Below, piece by piece: positions 40,982 to 49,961 of a DNA stretch of 64,000 nucleotides. The translations under genes were made by a program, and so were the position numbers. Every line of letters begins with the position of its first letter. Position 1 is the first letter of the stretch. Under the pieces are notes generated by a model that was not told where the DNA came from, did not search any database, and saw only the letters and a list, made by a program, of their open reading frames with translations. The stretch spans positions 496,001 through 560,000 of the forward strand of contig JAHBXI010000002.1 in assembly GCA_019636515.1 (NCBI GenBank). The letters are read 5' to 3'. The stretch comes from Phycisphaeraceae bacterium (GTDB lineage: Bacteria > Planctomycetota > Phycisphaerae > Phycisphaerales > UBA1924).

Positions 40982-42559
40982 TCAGCGGGCGTTGGGATGC
41001 ACGAACCCGCGGAACGCGGTGAGCAGCAGGATCCGCAGGTCGAACCACAGGCTCCAGTGGCGTATATAGAAAAGGTCGTACTGGAGGCGCTTTCGAAGCG
41101 ATGTCTGCCCGCGCAGACCGTTGACCTGGGCCCATCCCGTGATCCCCGCCTTGACATGCTGCCGGAGCATGTACCCCCGCCAGTCCTCCCGGAACCGTGC
41201 GATCAGTTCCGGACGCTCGGGCCGGGGGCCGACCAGCGACATCCGCCCGAAGAGGACGTTGAACAACTGCGGCAGTTCGTCCAGGCTGGTGCGCCGCAGG
41301 AATCGTCCCACCGGCGTGATCCTCGGGTCGTCGTGGTCGGTCCACCCGTCGATGCGGAACCGATCGGCCGGGGGGCTGTTGACGCCTGCCCGTGGGGTGC
41401 CGGTGATGCTGCGTGGGGGTGGGGGTTGGGTGCCGGGGAGGGGGCACGACAGCGGTTGCTCGTCGTCCACCAGCCGCATGGTGCGGAATTTGTAGATATT
41501 GAACTTTTCGCCGCCGATGCTGACCCGTCGCTGGCGGAAGATCACCGGGCCGGGTGACGTCATCGCGACCGCGGCCGCGCACGCGAGCATCACCGGCGAG
41601 AACAGGACGATCCCGACGAGCGAGCCCAGGATGTCCAGCGCCCGCTTGCTTATTCCGCCCAGGCCGTACTGCGTGTTCTCTCGGTAACTCAGGATCGGCA
41701 TCCCGTCCAGTTCGTTCACGCTCATCCGGGCCGGCGTGAAGCGCAGTTGGACATCGGGCACGATCCGAACATCGATCGCGAAGCGTTCGAGCCGCTCCAG
41801 GACGTTTGAAAGCACGGACGCGCGGGCGTTGGGCAGGGCGATGAAAACCGAGTCGACACGGTGCGTCTCAAGAGTCGTTTCGAGGTCCGCCAGCCCCCCC
41901 CTGATCGGGTGCCCGCTCCACTGCGTCCTCTTGGTGTGATCGAGGTGGGAGATGAAGTACGACACCTTGATCCCGGTCCAGAGGTTTCGCTCGAGGGTCC
42001 GGCAGGTGATCTGGCCGAGCCGACCCGCCCCGAGCACCGCCACGTGGCGCAGGTTCCATCCGCGGCGGCGGATCGACCGCAGGGCCAGCCGGAAGCAGGC
42101 GCGTTCGAGTCCCAGCAGCGTCGGCAGCAGGATCGCCAGCGTTCCGATCTGCAGGCGGCCGGAGTCCATTTGATGGCCAAGGAGCCGCGCCGGGGCGTAG
42201 CCCTCGGTCCCTCCGATCACGTTGTTCCCGATGACCCACAGAACCACAACCAGGGCCACCAGGGCCGCGATCGTCGCACGCGCCAGTTGCGACAATTCAG
42301 AGACGATGTTCCGGTCGCGCATCGGGCGGTACAGGCCGCTCACCCACAGGGAGGCGATCACGATCGGCAGCGTGAAAAGGATCAAAGGCTCCTTGATCCA
42401 GTTCTCCCAACTGACCGGCCAGAACCCCTCGATCATCACCCGTCGCAGGGCCCATGCTCCGAGGCACGCCGCGATGACCACCGAGGCGTCAGCGGCCGCC
42501 AGGAGCGCCACGAAGAGTTGGTGTCTTTGCTTGAGCAACGCGTCGTTCTCCGGTCCCAC
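40982..42559 (-). CDS. Exopolysaccharide polyprenyl glycosylphosphotransferase (WbaP/CpsE-like)
   Basis: The 525-residue enzyme transfers a sugar-1-phosphate to undecaprenyl phosphate, the first step of a polysaccharide. Four N-terminal membrane helices (about 18-130) lead to a CoA-binding-like Rossmann domain (about 170-290, with VAVLGAGRLGQ). A further helix and the C-terminal sugar transferase domain follow, with KFRTMR, DPRITPVGRFLRRTSLDELPQ and VGPRPERPELI. Between KFRTM and the DPRIT motif sits a Pro/Thr/Gly-rich insertion of about 40 residues that is longer than usual. No polysaccharide gene cluster surrounds it. Confidence 0.92.
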   Translation of the reverse strand: MGPENDALLKQRHQLFVALLAAADASVVIAACLGAWALRRVMIEGFWPVSWENWIKEPLILFTLPIVIASLWVSGLYRPMRDRNIVSELSQLARATIAALVALVVVLWVIGNNVIGGTEGYAPARLLGHQMDSGRLQIGTLAILLPTLLGLERACFRLALRSIRRRGWNLRHVAVLGAGRLGQITCRTLERNLWTGIKVSYFISHLDHTKRTQWSGHPIRGGLADLETTLETHRVDSVFIALPNARASVLSNVLERLERFAIDVRIVPDVQLRFTPARMSVNELDGMPILSYRENTQYGLGGISKRALDILGSLVGIVLFSPVMLACAAAVAMTSPGPVIFRQRRVSIGGEKFNIYKFRTMRLVDDEQPLSCPLPGTQPPPPRSITGTPRAGVNSPPADRFRIDGWTDHDDPRITPVGRFLRRTSLDELPQLFNVLFGRMSLVGPRPERPELIARFREDWRGYMLRQHVKAGITGWAQVNGLRGQTSLRKRLQYDLFYIRHWSLWFDLRILLLTAFRGFVHPNAR

Positions 42560-42842
42560 TCCACGGCACCGGCGGCCCCGATCGACCGACCCGGGTTGCC
42601 GGATCGGACGTTCAAGAATCTTCCCATCGGCGATGCAGCCCGACTACGTCCACAACCGGCCCGGTCAGGATGCGTGGTTCTCCCCCGCGGGTCACCCGGA
42701 CCCGTTGGCTCCCGGGTCCGTCGTGCCGCCGGGAATACTACTCACGCCGGGGGCCTTTGAGGATCACGATTTCCCGGGGACATATTCCTGAGCAGGGTTT
42801 TGTTGTGAATCGGCGTGGCGTGTGTGCGGGCGTGCCCCGGAG

Positions 42843-43808
42843 TCATGAGGCGTGACCCCGATCGCGCGGGCTTGGACCCCTGGACGAGATGCTCCTGAGT
42901 GCCGCCCGCTCCTGCTCGGTAAGGTCTTCGAGACGGGGAGGCACGATCTTGATCACCGCGTAGAGATCACCGACTTCGCCGGTGGACGCTCGGATGCCCT
43001 GTCCCTTGAGCCGCAGCCGCCTCCCGCTCGCGGTGCCCGGCGGGATGGTCAGTTCCACGTCCCCTTCAAGGGTCGGGGCGGTCACGGTCGCGCCCAGGGT
43101 TGCCTCGGCGATGGTCAGTGGCAGGTCGACGAACAGGTCATGGCCCGATCCGGTCGGCACCGAATCACCCCGGCGGAAAAAGGGATGCTCCCCGACGCGC
43201 AGCGTGATGTGCAGGTCGGGCCCGCCGGGCTTGCCCATGGGGTTGCGCACCCGAAGGGTCGCCCCGTCGCGGATTCCCGCCGGGATGTTGACCTCGACCG
43301 TGCGATTTCCCTGTTCTGACTGCAGTTGCAGCGACTGCGATCCGCCTTTCACGGCGGTGATGAACGGGATGTGCAGGTCGTGGTGCAGCGGAGGAGATTC
43401 GGGCGAGGCCGTGCGGCGGCCACGGGAGCCGCGACGCCCCGATCCGGTGTCGGAGGACGCCCGGCTTCCGAACATCGCGTCGAACATGGACGAAAGATCC
43501 TCGACGTCAAGGTCGAAATGAGACTCCCCGCCGCGCCCCCCGGAAGCGGACTTGCGGGCCGAGAACGGGTCCTCACCCGACGCGCCGGAAGCGAACGATT
43601 CGCCGTACTGATCGTACAGCCGGCGCTTCTGATCGTCGGACAGCACGTCGTAGGCCGCCTGGACCTCGGCGAACTTCGCCGCCGCGTCGGGGGACTTGTT
43701 CACATCGGGGTGGTGTTGCCGAGCGAGTTTGCGGTACGCCCGGCGGATGTCGTCCGCGCCCGCCCCCCGCGGGACGCCGAGGGTGTTGTAGTGGTCACGG
43801 CCTGCCAT
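42843..43808 (-). CDS. DnaJ-type co-chaperone (CbpA-like, no zinc finger)
   Basis: The 321-residue protein has a complete J domain (residues 1-70) with the catalytic HPD at 33-35, which stimulates DnaK ATPase. A Gly/Ser-rich linker of about 60 residues follows, then the C-terminal substrate-binding domain pair ([17 protein letters not shown] and [15 protein letters not shown]). The cysteine-rich zinc finger between them is absent, so it is a type II, CbpA-like protein. No dnaK is in the window. It ends Arg-Gly-His-Ala-Ser. Confidence 0.93.
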   Translation of the reverse strand: MAGRDHYNTLGVPRGAGADDIRRAYRKLARQHHPDVNKSPDAAAKFAEVQAAYDVLSDDQKRRLYDQYGESFASGASGEDPFSARKSASGGRGGESHFDLDVEDLSSMFDAMFGSRASSDTGSGRRGSRGRRTASPESPPLHHDLHIPFITAVKGGSQSLQLQSEQGNRTVEVNIPAGIRDGATLRVRNPMGKPGGPDLHITLRVGEHPFFRRGDSVPTGSGHDLFVDLPLTIAEATLGATVTAPTLEGDVELTIPPGTASGRRLRLKGQGIRASTGEVGDLYAVIKIVPPRLEDLTEQERAALRSISSRGPSPRDRGHAS

Positions 43809-43918
43809 GCGCGATTCTAAGCCCGCGGCCCGACGGCCATGAACGGCCGGGCGCCCCCGAGTCGGCCCGGCCCACTACCATGCCCCAGCCCGCCCGCCCC
43901 TCGCCAGGGAGAACGCCC

Positions 43919-44191
43919 ATGTCCAAGGCCGTCGTCGATCCCGGGGAACTCCGCCGCTTTGCCATGGACCTCAGGCGTTTCAACACGCAGGTCCTCGCGC
44001 AGATGGCCGCGCTGCACGGACGCTTCAACGAACTCGGTCAGACCTGGCGCGACCAGGAACACACCAAGTTCGCCGAGGAGTTCGAGCAGACGCTCAAGGC
44101 CATGACCAGGTACACCGACGCCGCCGAGCGGCACATCCCCTTCCTGCTCCGCAAGGCGGAAAAGATCGAGGAATACCTGAACCAGCGATGA
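43919..44191 (+). CDS. WXG100-like small helical protein
   Basis: The 90-residue protein is two long helices with a turn at QTWRDQEH. That matches the WXG100 (ESAT-6-like) fold except that the W-x-G turn reads W43-R-D45. Family members are type VII secretion substrates; there is no secretion ATPase nearby (FtsK at 33 kb is the division translocase). I chose the ATG at 43919 because it has AGGGAGAA upstream and begins the helix. It sits alone between dnaJ and the convergent hydrolase gene, and its function is unknown. Helix-turn-helix hairpins of other families could also look this way. Confidence 0.7.
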   Translation: MSKAVVDPGELRRFAMDLRRFNTQVLAQMAALHGRFNELGQTWRDQEHTKFAEEFEQTLKAMTRYTDAAERHIPFLLRKAEKIEEYLNQR

Positions 44192-44197
44192 TCCCCC

Positions 44198-45046
44198 TCA
44201 CGCCGACGCGTCGCGGCGGTCGAGTTCGTCGCAAAAATCGTTCATCGCCTGGCCGAAACGCTCGGGGTGTTCGACCATCGGCGCGTGGCTGCATTCGTCG
44301 AGCCAGACAATCCTCGCGTCGGGGAGCCTGGACGCGAATTCCTGGGCCGCCTCGGGCGGCGTGATCGCGTCCTGCCGGCCCCAGACGATCAGCGCCGGGG
44401 CCTTGATCTCGGGGAGCCGGTCTCCCATGTATTCCTTGCGAGAGGTGCGAGTCAGGCGGATGATCGCCCGTGCACGGTCGCGATCCGACAACTCCCCGTA
44501 GACCCGCTCGAGTTCAGGCTCGGTGATGTGCTTGTGCTTGTTGTAGAACATGGCCCCGACACGCTCTCGGATCCACTCCTTGGTCGGCTTCATCATCAGG
44601 TCGCCGGCGATCGGACGCTCGGCAACCCCGGCCGCCCCGGCCAGGATCAGCCCGGACACCAACTCCGAACGCTCCAGCGCGATCCGCAACGCCACGTGGC
44701 CTCCGAACGAACTCCCAAGATAGACCGCCGGGGCCGGCGCAAAACGCTCGATAAACCGGCTCGTCAGGTGGGTCACCCCGTCGATCGAGCAGTCCTCGTT
44801 CCGCAGGTCAATCAGGGGAAGTTCCAGCATCGTACACTGCCACCGGTCGCGCACCTTCGCCAAGAGAGGCTCCCAGTGCGCGTTGTGCGCCAGCATCCCG
44901 TGCAGGAACACCGCCCGGCGACCCCGCCCGACACGCCTCAGGCGAGCCGGAATATCCCGGCCCGAAAGCCCGCGCAGCGTGATCGCCTGGTCCACGGGCT
45001 CGGCCAGGTCCATCACTTCCCTCGGCATGGATATTGATGCTCTCAT
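44198..45046 (-). CDS. Alpha/beta hydrolase
   Basis: The 282-residue protein from the ATG at 45046 (alternative ATG 45028) shows the alpha/beta-hydrolase fold. The oxyanion segment is AVFLHGMLAHNAHW, the nucleophile is Ser113 in YLGSSFGGHVAL, an acidic residue lies in IVWGRQDAITPPE, and a C-terminal His in DECSHAPMVEHPE completes the triad. The helical cap between strands is not informative about substrate. It could be an esterase, a lipase-like enzyme or a C-C hydrolase. It has no clear operon partner: the WXG100-like gene is convergent and the ABC ATPase gene upstream is 93 bp away. Confidence 0.9.
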   Translation of the reverse strand: MRASISMPREVMDLAEPVDQAITLRGLSGRDIPARLRRVGRGRRAVFLHGMLAHNAHWEPLLAKVRDRWQCTMLELPLIDLRNEDCSIDGVTHLTSRFIERFAPAPAVYLGSSFGGHVALRIALERSELVSGLILAGAAGVAERPIAGDLMMKPTKEWIRERVGAMFYNKHKHITEPELERVYGELSDRDRARAIIRLTRTSRKEYMGDRLPEIKAPALIVWGRQDAITPPEAAQEFASRLPDARIVWLDECSHAPMVEHPERFGQAMNDFCDELDRRDASA

Positions 45047-45139
45047 CGCCAAGCAGCAGTGTATACGGACAAGGGTGGCGTAGGTTCGACGGGGACACCA
45101 CCGAAACCCGAACAACCATCCCTGCATATAAGGCTACGG

Positions 45140-45982
45140 TCAAGATTGAGCGCCAGGGCCTTCCACCCGGCCGTCCACCAGCGTGATGATGCGGTCGGCC
45201 CGCGCGGCGGTCTCACGGTCGTGCGTGACGATCACCATCGACTGGCGGCTTTCTCGGCGGATCTGGTCGAGCAGGTCCAGTATCTTCCCCCCGGTGATAT
45301 GGTCAAGGTTTCCCGTCGGTTCGTCGGCCAGCAGAAGCGACGGAGTATTCACCAGGCCGCGAGCGATGGCGACCCGCTGGCGTTCTCCACCGGAAAGTTC
45401 GGCGGGGCGATGGCCAAGACGCCGCCCAAGCCCGACCCGATCCAGGAGTTCCATCGCACGCCGGCGACTCTGGCCGCGCGACGACAGGTAGCCGACCGGG
45501 CCGCGCCCGGTCATGGCGCCAAGAAGGACATTCTGCAGAACCGTCAACTCCGGCAGAAGGTGGTAGAACTGGAACACAAACCCCACGTCGCGTCCCCGGT
45601 AGCGGTCGAGTTCCCCCGCCGTCATCTCCGACAACGGCCTCCCGCGGAACTCGACCCCGCCCGCGTCGGCCGGCCCTCGGCCCCGGACCAGCGCCCGGCC
45701 GCAGGTCGCACAGGCCGCCGCGGCCGTGATGATCGATTGCTGCCCGCACCCCCCGCACCGAGCCGACCGTCCGACGGACGAGGCGCCGATCGGCAGGTCC
45801 GGCCGGTCCAGGCCCCCGATCAGGTGCAGCAGGGTTGACTTTCCGGACCCCGACGCCCCGAGCACCGCGAGCGTCTCTCCTTCCCCGAGTGTCAGCGACG
45901 CCCCGCGCAGCACGGGGACATCCACCCGTCCCAGGCGGTAGGTCTTGTGGAGGCGTCCGACTTGGAGGATGGGGATGGTCAT
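45140..45982 (-). CDS. LolD-like ABC ATPase with an inserted zinc-ribbon-like element
   Basis: The 280-residue ATPase has Walker A GASGSGKST (42-50), Q138 in FVFQFYHLL, signature ELSGGERQRVAIARG, Walker B LLLADEPTGNLD and the H-loop VIVTHD, like LolD, FtsE and MacB. About 45 residues are inserted between Walker A and the Q-loop (about 62-107), containing C76-x2-C79, then C91-x2-C94, a pattern expected to bind zinc. I know of no such insertion in LolD. Its partner permease is upstream by 37 bp, so it should power lipoprotein or other substrate export. The insert could make contact with the permease or a metal-dependent signal. Confidence 0.9.
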   Translation of the reverse strand: MTIPILQVGRLHKTYRLGRVDVPVLRGASLTLGEGETLAVLGASGSGKSTLLHLIGGLDRPDLPIGASSVGRSARCGGCGQQSIITAAAACATCGRALVRGRGPADAGGVEFRGRPLSEMTAGELDRYRGRDVGFVFQFYHLLPELTVLQNVLLGAMTGRGPVGYLSSRGQSRRRAMELLDRVGLGRRLGHRPAELSGGERQRVAIARGLVNTPSLLLADEPTGNLDHITGGKILDLLDQIRRESRQSMVIVTHDRETAARADRIITLVDGRVEGPGAQS

Positions 45983-46019
45983 GCGGATCGGGAACGCCGG
46001 GACGCGGGGGTTGGTTGTT

Positions 46020-47621
46020 TCACTCGAACCTCAGGGCCGCGACGGGGTGCAGGAACGCGGCCCGCAGCGCCGGGAGCAGTGCCCCCGCCACGCTGCTCAG
46101 CGCGCCGCCCGACATCACCATCACCGCTTTGTCCCACTCCACGCGGCTTGGAATCTCCGTGAAGTAGTAGATACGGGGATCCCAGATCTGGATCTTCAGC
46201 GCGGTTCCCATCCAGTCGTGGATGGCATTGATGTTCGTCACCACCGCGTAGGCCAGCAGCCCGCCAAGAGACGAACCCACGACCCCGATCGCCAGCCCGT
46301 ACGCAAGCCACACCGCCGCCACGCCCGTGCGCGATGCCCCCATCGATCGAAGCACCCCGACGTCCTTGGTCTTCTCGCTCACCATGGCCCAGAAGATCGC
46401 CAGCACCAGGAACACCGCCGTAAGCGATATGAAACTGAAGATGAACAGCACCAGCCCGGTTTCTTTTTTCACCGCGTTGATGAACGTCGCGTTGAGGTCT
46501 TCCCACGTGCGCACCAGGATCGACCCCTGCATCGGCACCACTTCCCGCGTCCCGTCCGGACGGACGCTGATCAGGGGAGCCTGCGGCACCACCCCCGCGT
46601 GGTCGGCGGCGAATCCCGCGTAGATTTCCGCGACCCGCCATCGAAGGTCCGAGGAGAGAACCGCCGGCGTGGCGCGCACAAAGACCGCCGTGACGCGCGC
46701 CGGTTCACGGCCGGAGATCGAAGGCCTGGTCAGGCGTTCACGCCCCTGGTCGTCCACGATCGTGCCCCCCGGCGAGGTCGAGCCGTCGGCCCGCAGGGCC
46801 TCGCCCATCTGCAGCCGCTCCTGCAGCGGACCGATCGGGACCAGCACCGTCCGGTTGTCAACCTCGAACATGCCCGTCTTGAACTCGTTGGCGATGGGCA
46901 GCGTCAGCGACGCCATATCGAGCACCCGTCCGCGCGAATCCAGCGGCAGGACGTTCAGTTTCACCACCCCTTCGCTGATCGGCCGGACGTCGAGCACCTC
47001 GCTGGTCCCGTCGGATCGGACCCGGTGCGAACGCAGCGGGAAATAAATGCCGGTCGGATCCCGGTAATTATCCCCGATTTCGATCCCCATCGCGATCGCC
47101 GGGAGCGGACGCCCGGTGGCCGGATCGGCCCTCGTGAGCGACCGGCCGTTCTGGATCGCCCGTTCCATCACCGATCGCAGGCGGGGATCGAGTCGCTCAT
47201 CCCTCCGGTCCTTGTCCTTCGGGGTCGGCTCGTCAAGGGGTCGCCACCACAGCGTCGAGTCGTACCCCGTTACCGCCGCGTACCCCGCCGGCTCGATCCC
47301 CTTGACCACCACGTACTCGGTGCGGCCGCTGGGCAGACTGAGCAGCCCGTAGGTCTCGATGACCGGCGTGGCGGCGGCGATCATCGGATCACGCTCGAAC
47401 CGGCCGATGAGGTCGTCGTAGTGCGCAAACCCGGTGTTGGGCCAGGCCACGACCACGTCCCCGACCAGCGCCCGCCCCGAGTTCATCAGTTTCACAAGAA
47501 AGCCGCCCATCACGGACCAGACGATCAGCACCATCGCCGTGCAGAGCACCACGGCCAGAGATGCCAGCAGCGGCATGATCTTGCTGGTCAGGTATCGTCG
47601 CGTGAGCAGGGCCTGATACAC
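46020..47621 (-). CDS. FtsX-like/LolC-type ABC transporter permease
   Basis: The 533-residue protein from the GTG at 47621 has one N-terminal membrane helix (about 15-45), a large periplasmic domain of about 320 residues, and three C-terminal helices of the FtsX domain, with SEKTKDVGVLRSMGASRTGV between the first two, as in LolC/LolE. It pairs with the downstream LolD-like ATPase. The Lol system extracts lipoproteins from the inner membrane; whether this one does the same is not shown. The upstream ECF sigma and anti-sigma genes are 92 bp away on the same strand, so stress-controlled expression is plausible. Confidence 0.9.
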   Translation of the reverse strand: MYQALLTRRYLTSKIMPLLASLAVVLCTAMVLIVWSVMGGFLVKLMNSGRALVGDVVVAWPNTGFAHYDDLIGRFERDPMIAAATPVIETYGLLSLPSGRTEYVVVKGIEPAGYAAVTGYDSTLWWRPLDEPTPKDKDRRDERLDPRLRSVMERAIQNGRSLTRADPATGRPLPAIAMGIEIGDNYRDPTGIYFPLRSHRVRSDGTSEVLDVRPISEGVVKLNVLPLDSRGRVLDMASLTLPIANEFKTGMFEVDNRTVLVPIGPLQERLQMGEALRADGSTSPGGTIVDDQGRERLTRPSISGREPARVTAVFVRATPAVLSSDLRWRVAEIYAGFAADHAGVVPQAPLISVRPDGTREVVPMQGSILVRTWEDLNATFINAVKKETGLVLFIFSFISLTAVFLVLAIFWAMVSEKTKDVGVLRSMGASRTGVAAVWLAYGLAIGVVGSSLGGLLAYAVVTNINAIHDWMGTALKIQIWDPRIYYFTEIPSRVEWDKAVMVMSGGALSSVAGALLPALRAAFLHPVAALRFE

Positions 47622-47713
47622 GGGCGGAGTGTATGGCCCGGCGCCCGCGGAAGGGACCGTCGATCGTGGCCGCGTGGCCGCGTGGCCGCGCGGCCCGGCC
47701 GGTGTCCGGGAGA

Positions 47714-47992
47714 TCAGCCGCCGCAGCCGCAGCCCCCGGACGTTGTCTCGGGTCCGCGCCCCTGAGTCGCGTTGAGGATCGCCCTGACAAGTTCCTCGGG
47801 CACCTCGCACGGCGAACCGTCCCCGCACCCGAACGCCTCCTGACCCAGAGAAATCGATGTCCTGTACGACTCGATGAACGTCACGCAGGCCGGGCACTCC
47901 TCAAGGTGACGGTCGAACGTCCGGCGAATCACCGGGTCAAGGTCACCCTCGAGGTACTCCATGATGAAGTCGGTCAGTTCTCGGCAGGTCAT
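47714..47992 (-). CDS. Zinc-finger anti-sigma factor
   Basis: The 92-residue soluble protein has the ZAS-type zinc-binding pattern: C3, H29 and C33-x2-C36 in R-H-L-E-E-C-P-A-C, with an alpha-helical remainder. There is no membrane helix, so it is cytoplasmic, like RsrA-type factors that sense thiol oxidation or zinc loss. The C-terminus has a second Gly/Cys-rich segment. It overlaps the ECF sigma gene by 4 bp, the standard arrangement for a sigma factor with its inhibitor. Confidence 0.88.
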   Translation of the reverse strand: MTCRELTDFIMEYLEGDLDPVIRRTFDRHLEECPACVTFIESYRTSISLGQEAFGCGDGSPCEVPEELVRAILNATQGRGPETTSGGCGCGG

Positions 47993-48708
47993 CGGCCATC
48001 CTCCATCGTCGATTCTCCGGCGGTGTGGTTCGTGCCTCGGCGCGACAAGGGCCAGCGATCACGAGCGGCCGATTCTCGGGCCTGGCGGCTCGCCAGCCGC
48101 GTGTCCAGCGCCCCGCGCAGCGCCAGGCGAGCCCGGTGCAGTCGCGTCTTGACCGCTCCCGGCGAGATCCCGAGCATCTCCGCCGCCGACCGGGTATCCA
48201 CCTGCTCGATGTCCCGAAGCAGGATCACGTCCCGGAACTCGGCCGGCAGTTCGAGGATCGTCGCCCGGATCTCCTTGAGCATCTCGCCACGGTCCAACGC
48301 GTCGGCGGGCGGCTCGCTCCATCGGACCGGCACCCGGTCGTGATGCCCGCTGTCATCGAACCGCGGGAAAAGATCGTCGATCGACGTTTCCGGGCGCCGC
48401 CGCATCGAGCGCAGCCGCATCAGGCACGCGTTGACCACGATGCGGTGCAGCCAGGTCGAGAGGCGAGACCCGCCTTCGAACCTGGCCAGCGATCGGAACG
48501 CCGACATGAAGGCCTCCTGCACCGCGTCCTGCGCGTCGTCTTCCCTCGGGAGAAAGCGACGGGCCACCGCCAGCATCCGGCCGGTCTGCTCCCGCACCAC
48601 CTGTTCGAACGCCGCCGGTTCGCCCGCGCGCAAGCGCCTCACCAGGGACGGATCGTCCCCCGCGTCGGTCACCATGCGAGATGGTTCCACGTGGTCCGCG
48701 ATATCCAC
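47989..48708 (-). CDS. ECF RNA polymerase sigma factor
   Basis: The 239-residue protein has region 2 (DAQDAVQEAFMSAFRS, then STWLHRIVVNACLMRLRS) and region 4 (LPAEFRDVILLRDIE, and the helix-turn-helix DTRSAAEMLGISPGAVKTRL) of a group 4 sigma factor. Region 3 is absent. The C-terminal 35 residues are Arg/Ala/Ser-rich and extend past region 4. The neighbouring anti-sigma factor and LolCD-like exporter genes are the likely regulon members; the promoter sequence is not known. No ECF-type -35/-10 motif could be confirmed. Confidence 0.93.
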   Translation of the reverse strand: MDIADHVEPSRMVTDAGDDPSLVRRLRAGEPAAFEQVVREQTGRMLAVARRFLPREDDAQDAVQEAFMSAFRSLARFEGGSRLSTWLHRIVVNACLMRLRSMRRRPETSIDDLFPRFDDSGHHDRVPVRWSEPPADALDRGEMLKEIRATILELPAEFRDVILLRDIEQVDTRSAAEMLGISPGAVKTRLHRARLALRGALDTRLASRQARESAARDRWPLSRRGTNHTAGESTMEDGR

Positions 48709-49167
48709 AGTGTATCGATGCCGGCCCGGGGGATACGGTTACACCGTGCGCATGGTGCGGGGACACTCCGCGGACGGGGATGGTGATGAGCAAGGCAGAG
48801 GGCACCGCCTGCCGTTATCGCTCGGGGGGCCGGGCAGATCCCCGAAGCACCGAGTCTCCGATGCCGTGGTCAGCCCGGCCCGCGTCGAACCCCGCGGCTC
48901 GCCGCCGCGGTCATTCAACTTCGATCAGGACCGCCCGAACTCAACGGCATGGCGTTTGCCCTGGGGGAATCGGCCCGGGAAGCCGGCGGGGGCAACCGCA
49001 TGGTCATTCATTTCGGGGATGTGCTTACTGGTGCGAGCGATCGTCCGCACGGGGGTGGGCCTTGATGCCGCGTCATTACACGCCGAAGGCGTGGTCGCCG
49101 CTTCGGCTGGTGGGAGCGACCCTCGGGCATGGGCGATGCATCGCGATGCGTCGGCGCGAGGGATCGT

Positions 49168-49252
49168 CTCGTATGCACACGGGGGCGCTGGTGAAAAAGC
49201 CTCTGCATACATGATCCATGACCGGCACGGAAGCGCCTCGTGTGCATACGAG
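49168..49252. repeat. 14-bp perfect inverted repeat
   Basis: CTCGTATGCACACG at 49168-49181 is the exact reverse complement of CGTGTGCATACGAG at 49239-49252, with a 57-bp spacer. A further GCATAC is found inside. It could form a long-loop stem or bind a dimeric regulator at two places. No gene overlaps it. Confidence 0.75.
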
Positions 49253-49335
49253 GTATACAAACAAAGGCATTAAGCACGGCGCACTCGTCCGTAATATTTA
49301 TTTTCTAAAATTTGATGACGAGTATGCAAAATCGA

Positions 49336-49364
49336 CTTGACATGGGATGTGGAGCGGTGTCAAG
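49336..49364 (+). promoter_or_regulatory. TTGACA-containing dyad upstream of the secreted-protein gene
   Basis: CTTGACA at 49336-49342 and TGTCAAG at 49358-49364 form a 7-bp inverted repeat with a 15-nt spacer, about 80 bp before the ATG at 49442. The first arm is a perfect sigma-70 -35 hexamer; the -10 position holds only TCAAGT, so it may be a weak promoter or an operator. Confidence 0.4.
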
Positions 49365-49441
49365 TAACCGGAGACAGCGTGATGGCACCGGGTCATCGCG
49401 GTTCCGGGCGGGTTCCAGGGCTTTCGGAAGGGGGAATTCTC

Positions 49442-49933
49442 ATGTTCAGCACGAAGAAGCGGGTTCAGGGCCGGCTTTTCGGAGCGGCCGTGGCGGCATT
49501 GGCCGGTCTCCTCGCCATGCCGATGAGCATGCACGCGAAAGCCGAGCATGCCGCGGAATCCGATCTGACTTCCGCGCCATGGCGCATGTATGTCAACGGG
49601 TGGACATTTGCCCCGGTATGGGATGGCCCTCGAGTTACGGCGTTCTTGGCGGTGGCGGACGAGGGCTCAAATCAGGGTGCCAATTTCGAAGTTGTGTGGT
49701 TCGAGCAAGATGCAAGCGGTCGTTGGGTCTCTTCGGCCTGGTTCGCGGGCTATCGAGCGTCCGCGTATCGCTGGGTGGAAAATCTGATCGGTGATCCTGA
49801 GTGCTGGAACGATGACGTGGAGGCCATGGATGTCCTCCTGAACGATCGGTCTGAATTCCATGCTCCGATGCCATTGCATGCTGGCTTGCTGCTTGCGGAT
49901 CCGGTCCAGGAGATTCTGAACACTTCAAGATGA
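49442..49933 (+). CDS. Secreted protein, N-terminal part (frame broken)
   Basis: The 163-residue frame starts at ATG 49442 with the ribosome site GGAAGGGGG 7-9 nt upstream and a signal peptide (basic MFSTKKR start, then GAAVAALAGLLAMPM). It is Trp- and Tyr-rich, with no recognised domain. It ends at TGA 49931-49933 after QEILNTSR, while the downstream frame continues as if it were the same protein. Codon use is less GC-biased than in neighbours, which suggests recent acquisition or relaxed selection. Confidence 0.65.
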   Translation: MFSTKKRVQGRLFGAAVAALAGLLAMPMSMHAKAEHAAESDLTSAPWRMYVNGWTFAPVWDGPRVTAFLAVADEGSNQGANFEVVWFEQDASGRWVSSAWFAGYRASAYRWVENLIGDPECWNDDVEAMDVLLNDRSEFHAPMPLHAGLLLADPVQEILNTSR

Positions 49934-49961
49934 TCCGGGGTGGCTGGTCAATGCGCTGGCC

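Larger units (their letters stand above)
48709..49441. other. Long intergenic region upstream of the frameshifted secreted-protein gene
   Basis: This 733-bp stretch has no gene I can support. Its first half is GC-rich; the last 200 bp are AT-rich, notably near 49290-49330. It contains a 14-bp perfect inverted repeat (49168-49252) and a TTGACA/TGTCAA dyad (49336-49364). A short frame at 48950 (MAFALGES, about 40 codons) is not convincing. Confidence 0.6.

Noticed and set aside
45060-45139. GGTTCGACGGGGACACC segment resembling the 5' end of tmRNA
   Set aside because: A tmRNA would need about 350 nt and its 3' acceptor part, but the region runs into the ABC ATPase gene after 60 nt and no matching stem was found.
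45945-47765. Long plus-strand frame (606 codons) over the permease
   Set aside because: His/Arg/Pro-rich shadow of the FtsX-like gene.
48950-49066. Short plus-strand frame beginning MAFALGES
   Set aside because: About 38 codons with no ribosome site or recognisable feature; likely chance.
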